Positions 7,484 to 14,991 of a stretch of 18,306 nucleotides of DNA are shown here, one piece after another (within the stretch, counting starts at the first letter, position 1; each line of letters begins with the position of its first letter). The notes beneath the pieces are model-generated. The model was not told where the DNA came from. It ran no database searches and was given only the letters and a program-made list of their open reading frames with translations. The translations under genes were made by a program, and so were the position numbers. The DNA is from CAZMGD01 sp964565705 (GTDB lineage Bacteria; Actinomycetota; Acidimicrobiia; Acidimicrobiales; Ilumatobacteraceae), in contig CAZMGD010000089.1 of assembly GCA_964565705.1 (NCBI GenBank), forward strand, positions 1-18,306, read 5' to 3'.

Positions 7484-8119
7484 TCACGCGATCAACGCAC
7501 CGATGTGATCGTCCAACCAGGTCGAATCGCTGCTGAGCGGCTCGATCCAGTGGGCCGCCGACATGCCGAGGTGGCTGACGGCGACGTTCATCCGGGCGGC
7601 GAGCGCGTGCACGCGTCCAGCCAGCTGGTCGGTGCGCTGGACGAGCACCAAGAGCTTGTCGTGACTGACGGCGACCGGTTCGCCCGCTGCGAACTCGGCG
7701 CGTGCCAACGCTCGAAGGACCGCCACTGCGGCGGCGGCAGCGTCGCTGCGCGCGTCGACCGTGATGCGGAACACGACGAGGGCCAGTTCGCGTCCGGGGT
7801 CGAGATCGAGCGCCTGGCATCGCCGGTACCGCTCGTGAGCGTCGAGGCGAAGGACCTCGAGTGACACGTCCACCCCGCGTTCGAACACGCCGGCCACCCA
7901 ACCGCTGGTGAGGGCGATCGGCAGTTCAGCAAGGTCGAAGCGTCGTCGTCGTCGCCTGCTGGTCAGGTCGCGGAGGGTGCGCAGCCGTTCGATCGCCGTG
8001 TCGAGGTCGAGCCCTTCCGCAGCCGTGGTGAATCCGAGATCGTGGGCCAGGTCGTGGAGCGGCACACGTCCGTCGGGCGCGGTCTGGCCACCGCGCGGCA
8101 GCTTCCGGGCCTGGTCCAT
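7484..8119 (-). CDS. Uncharacterised protein with possible degenerate cyclase/GGDEF-like fold
   Basis: A 211-residue protein from the ATG at 8119; an upstream ATG at 8191 would add a stretch with rarer codons and little protein-like character. The N-terminal half is charged and helical with a run of arginines (SRRRRRRFDL). The C-terminal half alternates strand- and helix-like segments: ELALVVFRI, an Ala-rich helix, EPVAVSHDKLLVLVQ, then another helix and AVSHLGM. That order is reminiscent of a GGDEF or class III cyclase fold without the catalytic GG(D/E)EF signature, so it would be inactive if related. This is a weak, pattern-based suggestion; I do not recognise the family. The gene diverges from the ECF sigma gene, so the two may be functionally linked. 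Confidence 0.65.
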   Translation of the reverse strand: MDQARKLPRGGQTAPDGRVPLHDLAHDLGFTTAAEGLDLDTAIERLRTLRDLTSRRRRRRFDLAELPIALTSGWVAGVFERGVDVSLEVLRLDAHERYRRCQALDLDPGRELALVVFRITVDARSDAAAAAVAVLRALARAEFAAGEPVAVSHDKLLVLVQRTDQLAGRVHALAARMNVAVSHLGMSAAHWIEPLSSDSTWLDDHIGALIA

Positions 8120-8213
8120 CACGTGCAAGACGCAGGGGACGTCCGGATATGACGCCGAACGCCGACGTCTGCGGACGGAGATGTGACACATTCCGCAACG
8201 AGAGATCCACCGC

Positions 8214-8219
8214 TACTCT
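8214..8219 (+). promoter_or_regulatory. Putative -10 box for the ECF sigma gene
   Basis: TACTCT followed by 8 nt and a GTG at 8228. This placement supports the 8228 start over the in-frame GTG at 8183, which would put the promoter inside the coding region. Confidence 0.5.
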
Positions 8220-8227
8220 GTGTCGTC

Positions 8228-10819
8228 GTGGCGGTCAACGATCCATCGCTCGCCGATGTGGAGTTCGGCCCGGCCGCCGGGTCGACCCTCAGCGACGCGG
8301 AGCTGATCGCTTCGACGCGCGCCGGTGACGCCGACGCGTTCGCCGTTCTCTACGAGCGTCACGTCGATGCCGCCAGAGCTTGCGCTCGACGACTCACCCG
8401 ATCGCGCGCCGACGCCGACGACCTGGTGGCCGAGGCGTTCGCCAAGGTGCTCAGCGCATTGCGCAGAGGCAAGGGGCCGGATCTCGCGTTCCGGCCGTAC
8501 CTGCTGACATCGGTCCGCAACGCGCTCTACGACCGGACCCGCCGCGACAGCCGTGTCGAGTTCACCGACGAGCCGCCCGAATCGGTCAACGCGACGCTCC
8601 TGTCAGCCGACTACGCGCGCGAAGACCAGGCGATGGTGGCCCAGGCCTACGCCTCGCTGCCCGAGCGCTGGCAGATGGTGCTGTGGCACACGGACGTGGA
8701 AGGTCGACCCCCGGCCGAGATCGCGCCACTGCTCGGCATCAGCGCCAACTCGGTGGCAGCGCTGGCCTATCGGGCGCGTGAAGGCCTGCGCCAGGCCTAC
8801 CTGTCCGCCCACGTCAACAAGGGCATCTCCGACGGATGCAAGGGCACCGCTGACAAGCTCAGCGCGTTCGTGCGCGACGGGTTGTCGGCGCGCGACCGAC
8901 GAGGTGTCGAGGAGCACCTCGCCGGATGCACGGCCTGCACCGCGCTGCTGGCCGAGCTCGAGGAGGCGAACAAGAGCCTCAAGATCGTCCTCGTCCCCTT
9001 GCTGGCAGGCATCCCGGCGGCCGCCTACCTCTCTGGGATGTCGACGGGGGGCATCACCAAGCTCGTGCGCCGCCACCCCGCTCCCGTCGCTGCCGCTGCG
9101 GTCGCTGCGGCCGCCGCGGTCGTATTCGCCGGGGTCGCATTGCGCGCACCTGGCAGCGACGACGCTGCCGACGCGCTGACCGTGCCGCCGATCGGCTCTG
9201 GTCGACCGACGACGACGACCACCACCACCACCACGCCGACCACGTTGCCGCCGAGCGCGCCGGTCACGGTCGCGCCGAGCGCCGCGACCTCGCCGATCAC
9301 CACGCTGTTCACGGTGCCGGCGTTCGACACCGCGATCCCGCCGAACACTGCGGTGCCGTTCAACCCCAACGCGACCACCGCGACGACCGTGCGGCGCACG
9401 ACGACGACGGTCCGGAGCACGACGACCACCACGCGCCCGGCGGCGACGACCACCACCACGACCACGACCGAGGGGGCCGGAGCGACCGCGACGACCACCA
9501 CCTCGACGACGACCACGACGACCCCCGTCACGCAGGCACCGGTCGACCCGCCCGCCATCACCTCGAGCGTCGAGGGCATCGGGCCCGTGTACTCCGGCCA
9601 GGCGGCGTACTTCCGGGTGCGGGTGAACAACGCGGCGAGCGGTGCCCTCGGCTCGGCGCGCATGGTCGGGGTGGGTGCTGCCGACGGCGTCGTCGTGGAG
9701 TTCAACCTCCCGGTTGGCACCTCGTTCCTCGGACCCGTGTCGGGCGACTGGCAGTGCGAGCCCGCCGGATCCACGGTGCGTTGCCTCCTTCCCCGGGTCG
9801 AGTCGGGCGCGACCAAGGAAGCCATCTTCAGCATCGATGTCTCGGCGGGCGCCGGAACGAACCTCACGATCTCGCCGGTCGTCATGGTCAACGGCCAGCG
9901 CACCGACGCACCAACGGTGTCGCGCACCGTCGCCGACGGCTCCGCCATCGCCGACTTCTCCATCCTCCCGGGTGCAGATCTCGTGGTTGCCGGCAACTCG
10001 GCCTTCACCTGTGACCCCTTGGACATCGGGGCGGATCCGGACTGCGGGACAGGTGTGAAGACGTTCGCCAAGCCTGCCGGCAGTGCCGCGCTGAACGACA
10101 CCTCGGCTGAGCTGGCGCTCGCCGGGCGACCGGTCGCCAGCGCCTACCTCGTCTGGCAGGGCAGTGGCACGACGACCGATGTCGGCAGCGTGACGCTGAC
10201 ACCCCCGGGTGGCCCGAGCACGGTGATCAGCACACCGATGGTGCGCGTGAGCGGGAACTCGTACGTGGCGGTGGCGGACGTCACCGCGATCGTGCAGGCT
10301 TCCGGGAGCGGGAGCTACGCGGTGTCGGGTGTTCCGGCGGTCGCTGCGCAGGACAACTACGGCGGTTGGGCGTTGATGGCGAACGTGTTCGACCTCGCCG
10401 GTCCGCTGCGCGCCGTGACCCTGAGCGTCCCCCTGACGCAGATCACGGCACAGACGCAGCCGATCCCCTTCCCGGGGCTGCCGCAGACGCCTGCTCCGCG
10501 CCGGGTCACGGTCGGCGTGCTGACGGGCGAAGGTGACCTCGGCATCGTCAGGGACGAAGGCCTCGGCATCATCGATCCAGCGGCCACGGCAACCGGCGGG
10601 GTCGTGCCCCTCGCCAGCGCCCTGCATCCAGCGGACGGGAACTTCTTCCGATCGGCGATCCCCGGCCCCCGGGTGCCGGACACAGCCGACACGTTCGGCA
10701 CCGACCTCGACGTGTTCACCGCATCGATCAGCGGTTCGCTCGACACGGCGGCGATCAAGGCGACCACGGGCAATGATGTGGTCTGGCTGTCCGCCATCGC
10801 CGTGCTGTTCGACCTGTAG
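8228..10819 (+). CDS. ECF sigma factor fused to zinc-finger anti-sigma, membrane segment and surface domain
   Basis: An 863-residue multidomain protein. Residues about 20-105 are sigma-70 region 2 (DADAFAVLYERHVDAARACARRL..DLVAEAFAKVL). Residues about 135-195 are region 4, with the helix-turn-helix PPAEIAPLLGISANSVAAL. Next comes a zinc-binding anti-sigma motif H-x3-C-x2-C (H230, C234, C237), then one or two hydrophobic segments (about 253-271 and 285-305). A long Thr/Pro/Ala linker (about 325-440) leads to a beta-rich surface region (about 445-863) that includes a DUF11-like part and a DUF3344-like part (NYGGWALMANVFD). Single-chain ECF proteins with zinc finger, membrane and extracellular domains are known in some actinobacterial ECF groups. 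By analogy the surface part would sense an external signal and the zinc finger would restrain the sigma part. For the C-terminus to be outside, an odd number of the hydrophobic segments must cross the membrane. The start is GTG 8228 because of the TACTCT box. Confidence 0.9.
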   Translation: MAVNDPSLADVEFGPAAGSTLSDAELIASTRAGDADAFAVLYERHVDAARACARRLTRSRADADDLVAEAFAKVLSALRRGKGPDLAFRPYLLTSVRNALYDRTRRDSRVEFTDEPPESVNATLLSADYAREDQAMVAQAYASLPERWQMVLWHTDVEGRPPAEIAPLLGISANSVAALAYRAREGLRQAYLSAHVNKGISDGCKGTADKLSAFVRDGLSARDRRGVEEHLAGCTACTALLAELEEANKSLKIVLVPLLAGIPAAAYLSGMSTGGITKLVRRHPAPVAAAAVAAAAAVVFAGVALRAPGSDDAADALTVPPIGSGRPTTTTTTTTTPTTLPPSAPVTVAPSAATSPITTLFTVPAFDTAIPPNTAVPFNPNATTATTVRRTTTTVRSTTTTTRPAATTTTTTTTEGAGATATTTTSTTTTTTPVTQAPVDPPAITSSVEGIGPVYSGQAAYFRVRVNNAASGALGSARMVGVGAADGVVVEFNLPVGTSFLGPVSGDWQCEPAGSTVRCLLPRVESGATKEAIFSIDVSAGAGTNLTISPVVMVNGQRTDAPTVSRTVADGSAIADFSILPGADLVVAGNSAFTCDPLDIGADPDCGTGVKTFAKPAGSAALNDTSAELALAGRPVASAYLVWQGSGTTTDVGSVTLTPPGGPSTVISTPMVRVSGNSYVAVADVTAIVQASGSGSYAVSGVPAVAAQDNYGGWALMANVFDLAGPLRAVTLSVPLTQITAQTQPIPFPGLPQTPAPRRVTVGVLTGEGDLGIVRDEGLGIIDPAATATGGVVPLASALHPADGNFFRSAIPGPRVPDTADTFGTDLDVFTASISGSLDTAAIKATTGNDVVWLSAIAVLFDL
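9206..9534 (+). repeat. ACG/ACC low-complexity tract encoding Thr-rich linker
   Basis: Several runs of ACG/ACC codons (around 9210-9240, 9395-9470 and 9480-9530) encode poly-Thr stretches separated by Pro/Ala-rich sequence. The tract lies in frame inside the sigma/surface fusion gene and connects the membrane anchor to the outer domain. The codons alternate between ACC and ACG, so selection on the protein rather than pure slippage is likely. Such runs are prone to length variation and assembly error. Confidence 0.8.
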
Positions 10820-10837
10820 AGGTCGGCGGCGGGGGCC

Positions 10838-10843
10838 TAGGGT
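10838..10843 (+). promoter_or_regulatory. Putative -10 box for the Nudix gene
   Basis: TAGGGT followed by 7 nt and the ATG at 10851, within the 31-bp gap after the sigma gene. It is consistent with leaderless expression independent of the upstream gene. Confidence 0.45.
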
Positions 10844-10850
10844 CGCGGCG

Positions 10851-11555
10851 ATGAGCGACGCCGGACCGCAGGACTTCACCCGGGACCTGGTCCGCTGGAG
10901 TGCCACGCTCGCCGGCATCGCGCGAACGGGGCTGGGGTTCACCCAGAGCCTCTACGAGCGGGAACGCTACGAGGAGGTGCTGCACGTCGCCGCCGACATC
11001 GCCGCGGCGGCCGACGAGGCGCTCGAGATCCGTCGCGAGCAGGCCCACTTCATCGACGAGTGGATGCAGAACATCGGCGAGGGGGTGCCCGGTTACGTCA
11101 CGCCCAAGGTCGCGATCGGCGCCGTGGTCGGCAACGACGCCGGCGAGATCCTGCTGGTGCGGCGTGCAGAGAGCGGTGTCTGGCTGTACCCGACCGGCTG
11201 GGCGGACATCGGCTACAGCCCCTCCGAGGTCGCGATCAAGGAGGTCCGCGAGGAGACCGGCATCATCTGCGAACCGGTGCAGGTGCTGGGCATCATCGAC
11301 GGCCAGCGCATGGGGTTCAGCCGCTTCGGCATGTACATGATCCTGTTCCACTGCCGCGCCGTCGGCGGTGAGTTGCTGGCCCATCCGCTGGAAACGTCCG
11401 GCGTCGGTTGGTTCGCCGCGGACGACCTGCCGCATCCCACCGCCGGCGCCGAGTGGTGGGGCCCACCGGCGTTCGGCGCGATCAACGGGGATCGCGTCGC
11501 CGCCAGCTTCGATCCGCCCCGTGAGCCCGTCTGGCGCGACGGGCCCGGGAACTGA
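10851..11555 (+). CDS. Nudix hydrolase with N-terminal helical domain
   Basis: A 234-residue protein. An N-terminal helical region (about 8-75) of the kind found in YjhB-type Nudix proteins precedes a Nudix domain (about 86-195). The Nudix box spans G116-I138 (GWADIGYSPSEVAIK then EVREETGI), with the metal-binding glutamates E131, E134 and E135. Tyr122 replaces the first conserved Glu and Lys130 replaces Arg; both changes occur in this subfamily and need not mean loss of activity. The likely reaction is hydrolysis of an X-linked nucleoside diphosphate such as ADP-ribose or a related housecleaning substrate, in the cytoplasm. The substrate cannot be fixed from sequence. The gene abuts the convergent PAC2 gene with zero bases between stops. 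Confidence 0.92.
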   Translation: MSDAGPQDFTRDLVRWSATLAGIARTGLGFTQSLYERERYEEVLHVAADIAAAADEALEIRREQAHFIDEWMQNIGEGVPGYVTPKVAIGAVVGNDAGEILLVRRAESGVWLYPTGWADIGYSPSEVAIKEVREETGIICEPVQVLGIIDGQRMGFSRFGMYMILFHCRAVGGELLAHPLETSGVGWFAADDLPHPTAGAEWWGPPAFGAINGDRVAASFDPPREPVWRDGPGN

Positions 11556-12488
11556 TCACTCCGGGCGCTGGTCGCGCAAGAAGCGCTCGACCTCGTCGAT
11601 CAGCGCCGCCGGGTCGGGCTCGCCGTCGGTGTCGAGCGACAACTGCACCCCGTCGTCCTCGTCATCGTCGGCCGGATCGTCGTCGTCGTCTTCACCGTCG
11701 AACACGTCGTTGTCGTCGGTGTAGCTCTCGAGCTGCGACACGAAGCTGGTGAGATCGTCGTCGGCAGCGATGAGATCCTCGACCGCGCGGTTGTAGGCGG
11801 CGGCCTCGGCATCGAGGGTCACCACCGGCGCGGGCGTGCCGATGATGTCGGCCGCGCGCCGCACCAGCGCGGACGCGGCGACCGGGGAGGACACCTGCGA
11901 CGCGTACGCCGGCACCGCCGCCCAGAGCGACACTGCGTGCAGCCCGTCGGTCGTGGCGGCGTTCCCGAGCACACCCACGATCCCGGTCGGCCCCTCGTAC
12001 CGGCTGCGCTGCAGCTGATGGCGGTCGGTCGTCGAGTCGTCGCCGGCCGTGCCGAGCACCTGGACGTCTCGCCGATGCGACACGTCGGCGAGCAGGGCGC
12101 CGAGCGTGATGACCGTCCGGACCTGGAAGCGCTCGGCGACCGCGAGCAGCTGCTCGGTGAACGCCCGCCAGCGCAGTGCCGGCTCGGGTCCGAGCACGAG
12201 GATCAGGTCGGCGCCCGGCGTCGTCGCGCTCCAGAGACCGACGGTGGGCCACATCAGGCGGCGCGAACCGTCCGTCAGGCGCACGTGCGGACGGACGGTG
12301 GCGAAGTCGGTGAACTCCTCCGGGTCGATCTCGGCGAGCGGAGTGGCCTGCCAGTGCTCGACCATGTGGCGCACGGCGTTGGAAGCGGCGTCACCGGCGT
12401 CGTTCCATCCGGTGAACGCGGCCACCATCACCGGTTCGCGCAGCTCGGGCGTGCGGATCCAGCGCACGTGGTCGGAGTTGTGGGCCAC
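11556..12488 (-). CDS. PAC2 family protein
   Basis: A 310-residue protein of the PAC2 (proteasome assembly chaperone 2-like) family. Visible family features are VMVAAFTGWNDAGDAASNAVRH near the N-terminus, the central ADLILVLGPEPALRWRAF, RTVITLGALLADVSHRR, and GPTGIVGVLGNAATTDGLHAVSLWAAVPAY. Actinobacterial members are cytoplasmic; in archaea and eukaryotes relatives assist proteasome assembly, but the bacterial role is not settled. Residues about 257-288 form a very acidic tract (DDNDVFDGEDDDDDPADDD), followed by a short terminal helix. The GTG start at 12488 lies 6 nt after a TAGCGT box with no ribosome binding site. It diverges from the GNAT gene; no proteasome gene is in the window. Confidence 0.9.
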   Translation of the reverse strand: MAHNSDHVRWIRTPELREPVMVAAFTGWNDAGDAASNAVRHMVEHWQATPLAEIDPEEFTDFATVRPHVRLTDGSRRLMWPTVGLWSATTPGADLILVLGPEPALRWRAFTEQLLAVAERFQVRTVITLGALLADVSHRRDVQVLGTAGDDSTTDRHQLQRSRYEGPTGIVGVLGNAATTDGLHAVSLWAAVPAYASQVSSPVAASALVRRAADIIGTPAPVVTLDAEAAAYNRAVEDLIAADDDLTSFVSQLESYTDDNDVFDGEDDDDDPADDDEDDGVQLSLDTDGEPDPAALIDEVERFLRDQRPE

Positions 12489-12494
12489 GGCCCC

Positions 12495-12500
12495 ACGCTA
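12495..12500 (-). promoter_or_regulatory. Putative -10 box for the PAC2 gene
   Basis: On the minus strand TAGCGT is followed by 6 nt and the GTG at 12488, consistent with leaderless transcription. A 12-bp perfect palindrome (12503-12514) lies just upstream, in the region shared with the GNAT promoter. Confidence 0.45.
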
Positions 12501-12541
12501 CTGCCGGCGCCGGCGCCGAGCCCCGACGAACGGTGGTGTGG

Positions 12542-12547
12542 TAGTGC
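12542..12547 (+). promoter_or_regulatory. Weak putative -10 box for the GNAT gene
   Basis: TAGTGC sits 7 nt before the ATG at 12555. The last base is C rather than T, so it fits TANNNT imperfectly, but the spacing matches neighbouring genes and no ribosome binding site is seen. Confidence 0.3.
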
Positions 12548-12554
12548 TGTTCGG

Positions 12555-13004
12555 ATGAGTCAGCGAAGCGAGCGAATCGATGTGTCGGCTGCCACCGAGG
12601 TCACCGCCGAGCTGGTCGAGTCCTTCGCCCGGCTGACGCCCCAGCTGTCGTCGAGCGCCCCGCCCCCCGACGCCGAAGCCCTCCAGACGATCATCGACCA
12701 CGACGCCTGCACCCTGCTCGTCGCACGCGACGGGGACCGGATCGTCGGTTCGCTGACCTTGGTGGTGTTCCCGATCCCCACCGGTGTGCGGGCGTGGATC
12801 GAGGACGTCGTCGTGGACGGTGACGCCCGCGGCAAGGGCGTCGGCGAGCAGCTCAACCGGGTGGCGCTGGAGCACGCCCTGGCGCACGGCGCGAAGACGG
12901 TCGATCTCACGAGCCGCCCGTCGCGCGAGGCCGCCAACCGGCTGTACGCGCGCATCGGGTTCCAGCAGCGCACGACCAACGTGTACCGGTACGACATCCG
13001 CTGA
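12555..13004 (+). CDS. GNAT family N-acetyltransferase
   Basis: A 149-residue single-domain protein of the usual GNAT length. The acetyl-CoA-binding motif A is clear: VEDVVVDGDARGKGVG-type sequence with R92-G-K-G-V-G97 following a beta strand, then a helix (QLNRVALEHAL). The C-terminal motif SREAANRLYARIGFQQRTTNVYRY is also typical. It transfers an acetyl group from acetyl-CoA to an amine on a small molecule or protein; the acceptor cannot be told from sequence. The ATG at 12555 is supported by an upstream -10-like hexamer. It lies between the divergent PAC2 gene and the lipoprotein gene 27 bases downstream, which has its own promoter-like sequence. Confidence 0.93.
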   Translation: MSQRSERIDVSAATEVTAELVESFARLTPQLSSSAPPPDAEALQTIIDHDACTLLVARDGDRIVGSLTLVVFPIPTGVRAWIEDVVVDGDARGKGVGEQLNRVALEHALAHGAKTVDLTSRPSREAANRLYARIGFQQRTTNVYRYDIR

Positions 13005-13018
13005 GCGACGCCCGGCCG

Positions 13019-13024
13019 TACACT
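13019..13024 (+). promoter_or_regulatory. Putative -10 box for the lipoprotein gene
   Basis: TACACT followed by exactly 7 nt and the GTG at 13032. This is the best TANNNT match in the window and the best single example of the leaderless pattern. Confidence 0.55.
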
Positions 13025-13031
13025 CGATCGG

Positions 13032-14279
13032 GTGCGGATGAGGTGGGCAGGCATCGCTCTCGCAGGCGCGTTGGTCGCTGGCTGCTCCGGTGATGGGTCA
13101 CCGGCCCCCAGCACGTCGACCACGACGACCTCCAGTGTGCCGGCTCGCTTCGCGCGAGGCGCGCCGGACGGTGTGCTCACGCTCGGGGTCATGCTGCCGC
13201 GCACGGGCGACGGTGCATCGCTCGGTGAGCCGCTCGTCGATGTGATCGACGCCGCGGTCGCCGCGGTGAACGCCGCCGGGGGCGTGAACGGCAACGACGT
13301 CGTGGTGCGTGTCGTCGACGAGGCTGCGACCGCCAGCGCCGAAGATCTGCTGGACGACCCGGCGATCGACGCCGTCATCGGGCCCGCATCGTCCCGAGTC
13401 GCTCTGTCCGTGCTGCCGACGATCACCGCGGCAGGTGTTGCCGCCTGCTCGCCGACGGCCACGAGCATCTCCTTGAGCGGGATGCCCGACGACGACCTCT
13501 TCTTCCGCACCGTGCCGTCGGACGCCATGCAGGCGCGCGCCATCGCCAGCATCATCAACCGGACCGGGCTCGGCAGCGCCGCCCTCGTGTACACCGACGA
13601 CGTCTACGGGCGTCCGTTCGCGTCCGCGCTGCGCAAGGAGTTGTCGGGCGTCCATGTGCCGGTCACGGAGGAGTTGCCCTACGACCCCGACGACGACGAC
13701 CTCACGGACCAGGCCGCGGCACTCGTCGCCGAAGCCCCCCCGGTGATCGCCGTCATCGGCGACACGGCGAGCGGAGGCCGGATGGTCGCTGCCCTGTTGG
13801 CCGCCGGTGGCAACGCTCCGCTGATCGTGGCCAGCGATGCGGTGCGCGACGCCGACTTCGGGCGGGCCGACGTCGCCGCTCTGGCCGACCGGGTCAGCGG
13901 CGTCTCGGTCAGCGCCTTCGAGGGTGAGGCGGCTCTGACCGAGGTCCTCGGTTCGGCGTCGCTCGCGCCGGCCGCGTTCGCCGCAGCCGCGGTCGACTGC
14001 GTCAACCTGCTCGCCCTCGGCGCCAGCGTGTCCTCACCCGATGATCCCCACGAGATCGTGGCGTCGGCGATCGATCTGAGCGTCGGAGGCGTTCCGTGCA
14101 CGTCATACGCGGACTGCAAGTCGGCGATGACCGACGACCGCAAGGTGGACTACAACGGCCCCACCGGGCTGCTCGCGCTCGACGGAACGGGTGACGTGAC
14201 CCGAGCCAACTTCGAGGTCTATGGGTTCACGGAGTCCGGCGTCGACGAGACGGCCGGTCCGCTCACCGTGTTGTTCTGA
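13032..14279 (+). CDS. ABC-transporter substrate-binding lipoprotein, branched-chain amino acid type
   Basis: A 415-residue lipoprotein. A short signal peptide ends in the lipobox LVAGC, with C18 as the lipidated residue, followed by a Ser/Thr-rich linker. The body is a periplasmic-binding-protein type I fold like LivJ/AmiC proteins: LTLGVMLPRTGDGASLGEPLVDVIDAAVAAVNAAGG, AVIGPASSRVALSVLPTI, ALVYTDDVYGRPFASAL, and a C-terminal VDYNGPTGLLALDGTGDVTRANFEVY. It should be anchored on the outer face of the membrane and bind an amino acid or similar small ligand. No permease or ATPase gene is adjacent, so it is an orphan here and might serve a distant transporter or act in sensing. The start is GTG 13032 (7 nt after TACACT); ATG 13038 is an alternative that keeps the signal peptide. 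Confidence 0.92.
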   Translation: MRMRWAGIALAGALVAGCSGDGSPAPSTSTTTTSSVPARFARGAPDGVLTLGVMLPRTGDGASLGEPLVDVIDAAVAAVNAAGGVNGNDVVVRVVDEAATASAEDLLDDPAIDAVIGPASSRVALSVLPTITAAGVAACSPTATSISLSGMPDDDLFFRTVPSDAMQARAIASIINRTGLGSAALVYTDDVYGRPFASALRKELSGVHVPVTEELPYDPDDDDLTDQAAALVAEAPPVIAVIGDTASGGRMVAALLAAGGNAPLIVASDAVRDADFGRADVAALADRVSGVSVSAFEGEAALTEVLGSASLAPAAFAAAAVDCVNLLALGASVSSPDDPHEIVASAIDLSVGGVPCTSYADCKSAMTDDRKVDYNGPTGLLALDGTGDVTRANFEVYGFTESGVDETAGPLTVLF

Positions 14280-14313
14280 TCGGTGACCGCCCCGGGGGCG
14301 CAACCCGGCGGCG

Positions 14314-14991
14314 CTACCAGCCGGCGCTCAGATCGGCGACGGTCGTCACGTAGCCCGCGTAGAACGGTCCGAACTCGGCGTACTGGGCCGACGCGCGGTC
14401 GTAGCGCATCGTGTAGACGACGTCTTTCAGATCGTCCGCGTGCACGCCGAAGAGGGTGACGCCCCACTCGTGGTCGTCCAGCCCGGCCGAGCCGGTGATC
14501 AGCTGCAGGATGCGGCCGGTGAACGTGCGCCCCGTTGCGCCGTGCTCGTGCATCAACTCCGACCGCTCGTCGTAGGGGAGGGCGTACCAGTTGGCACCGA
14601 CGTTGCGGCGCTTGCTCATCGGGTAGAAGCAGAACGCCCGCTTGTCAGCTGGCGGTAGCTGCGGGTACAGCCTCGCGTTCAGCATGTGCTCCGGCATGCC
14701 CTTCGCATACTCGCTGACCTCGGTGAGCGAGACGTAGCTGTCCACCACGTCGAGGCCCGCCAGCTGCAGTCCCGTCTGGAACGCGCGCAGCGTCCGCCAG
14801 TCCTTGCCGAGTGCCATGAACGCGAGGTCGGCCTTGTGGCCGAGGACCGCGACGGGCACCACCTGCGAGCCCTCGGCCTCTGCCGCCCTCACCGCCGCGT
14901 CGACGGCCTCGCCGTCGGCGAGTGGGGTCGGCTTGCAGAACAGGTGCACCACCGCGAGCCCGGTGGTCGGGCCGATTGCTTCGTCAGTCAT
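14314..14991 (-). CDS. hemQ: Coproheme decarboxylase HemQ/ChdC (chlorite dismutase family)
   Basis: A 225-residue protein of the chlorite-dismutase superfamily, HemQ branch. It catalyses the last step of the coproporphyrin-dependent haem pathway of Actinobacteria and Firmicutes: decarboxylation of coproheme to haem b. The catalytic tyrosine motif YPMSK is present (Y123, K127). The proximal haem ligand is probably H150 in HEHGATGR; the 27-residue spacing from Y123 equals that between Tyr145 and His172 in characterised homologues. The family block ILQLITGSAGLDDHEWGVTLF and the terminal SAQYAEFGPFYAGY are also present. The ATG at 14991 shares its A with the TGA of fdhD (TGATG), so translation is coupled. 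No other haem gene is in the window. Confidence 0.94.
   Translation of the reverse strand: MTDEAIGPTTGLAVVHLFCKPTPLADGEAVDAAVRAAEAEGSQVVPVAVLGHKADLAFMALGKDWRTLRAFQTGLQLAGLDVVDSYVSLTEVSEYAKGMPEHMLNARLYPQLPPADKRAFCFYPMSKRRNVGANWYALPYDERSELMHEHGATGRTFTGRILQLITGSAGLDDHEWGVTLFGVHADDLKDVVYTMRYDRASAQYAEFGPFYAGYVTTVADLSAGW

Noticed and set aside
8183..8227. Earlier GTG start of the sigma fusion at 8183
   Set aside because: A ribosome-site-like GGAG is only 2 nt away from it, too close, and the -10-like TACTCT would then lie inside the gene.
8603..10942. Long minus-strand open frame opposite the sigma fusion gene
   Set aside because: Its translation is low-complexity Arg/Gly/Asp sequence across the Thr-codon tract; the plus frame has clear sigma and zinc-finger motifs.
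14280..14313. Terminator between the lipoprotein gene and hemQ
   Set aside because: The GC-rich palindrome there would leave almost no loop if fully paired and has no T-tract, so the support is too weak.
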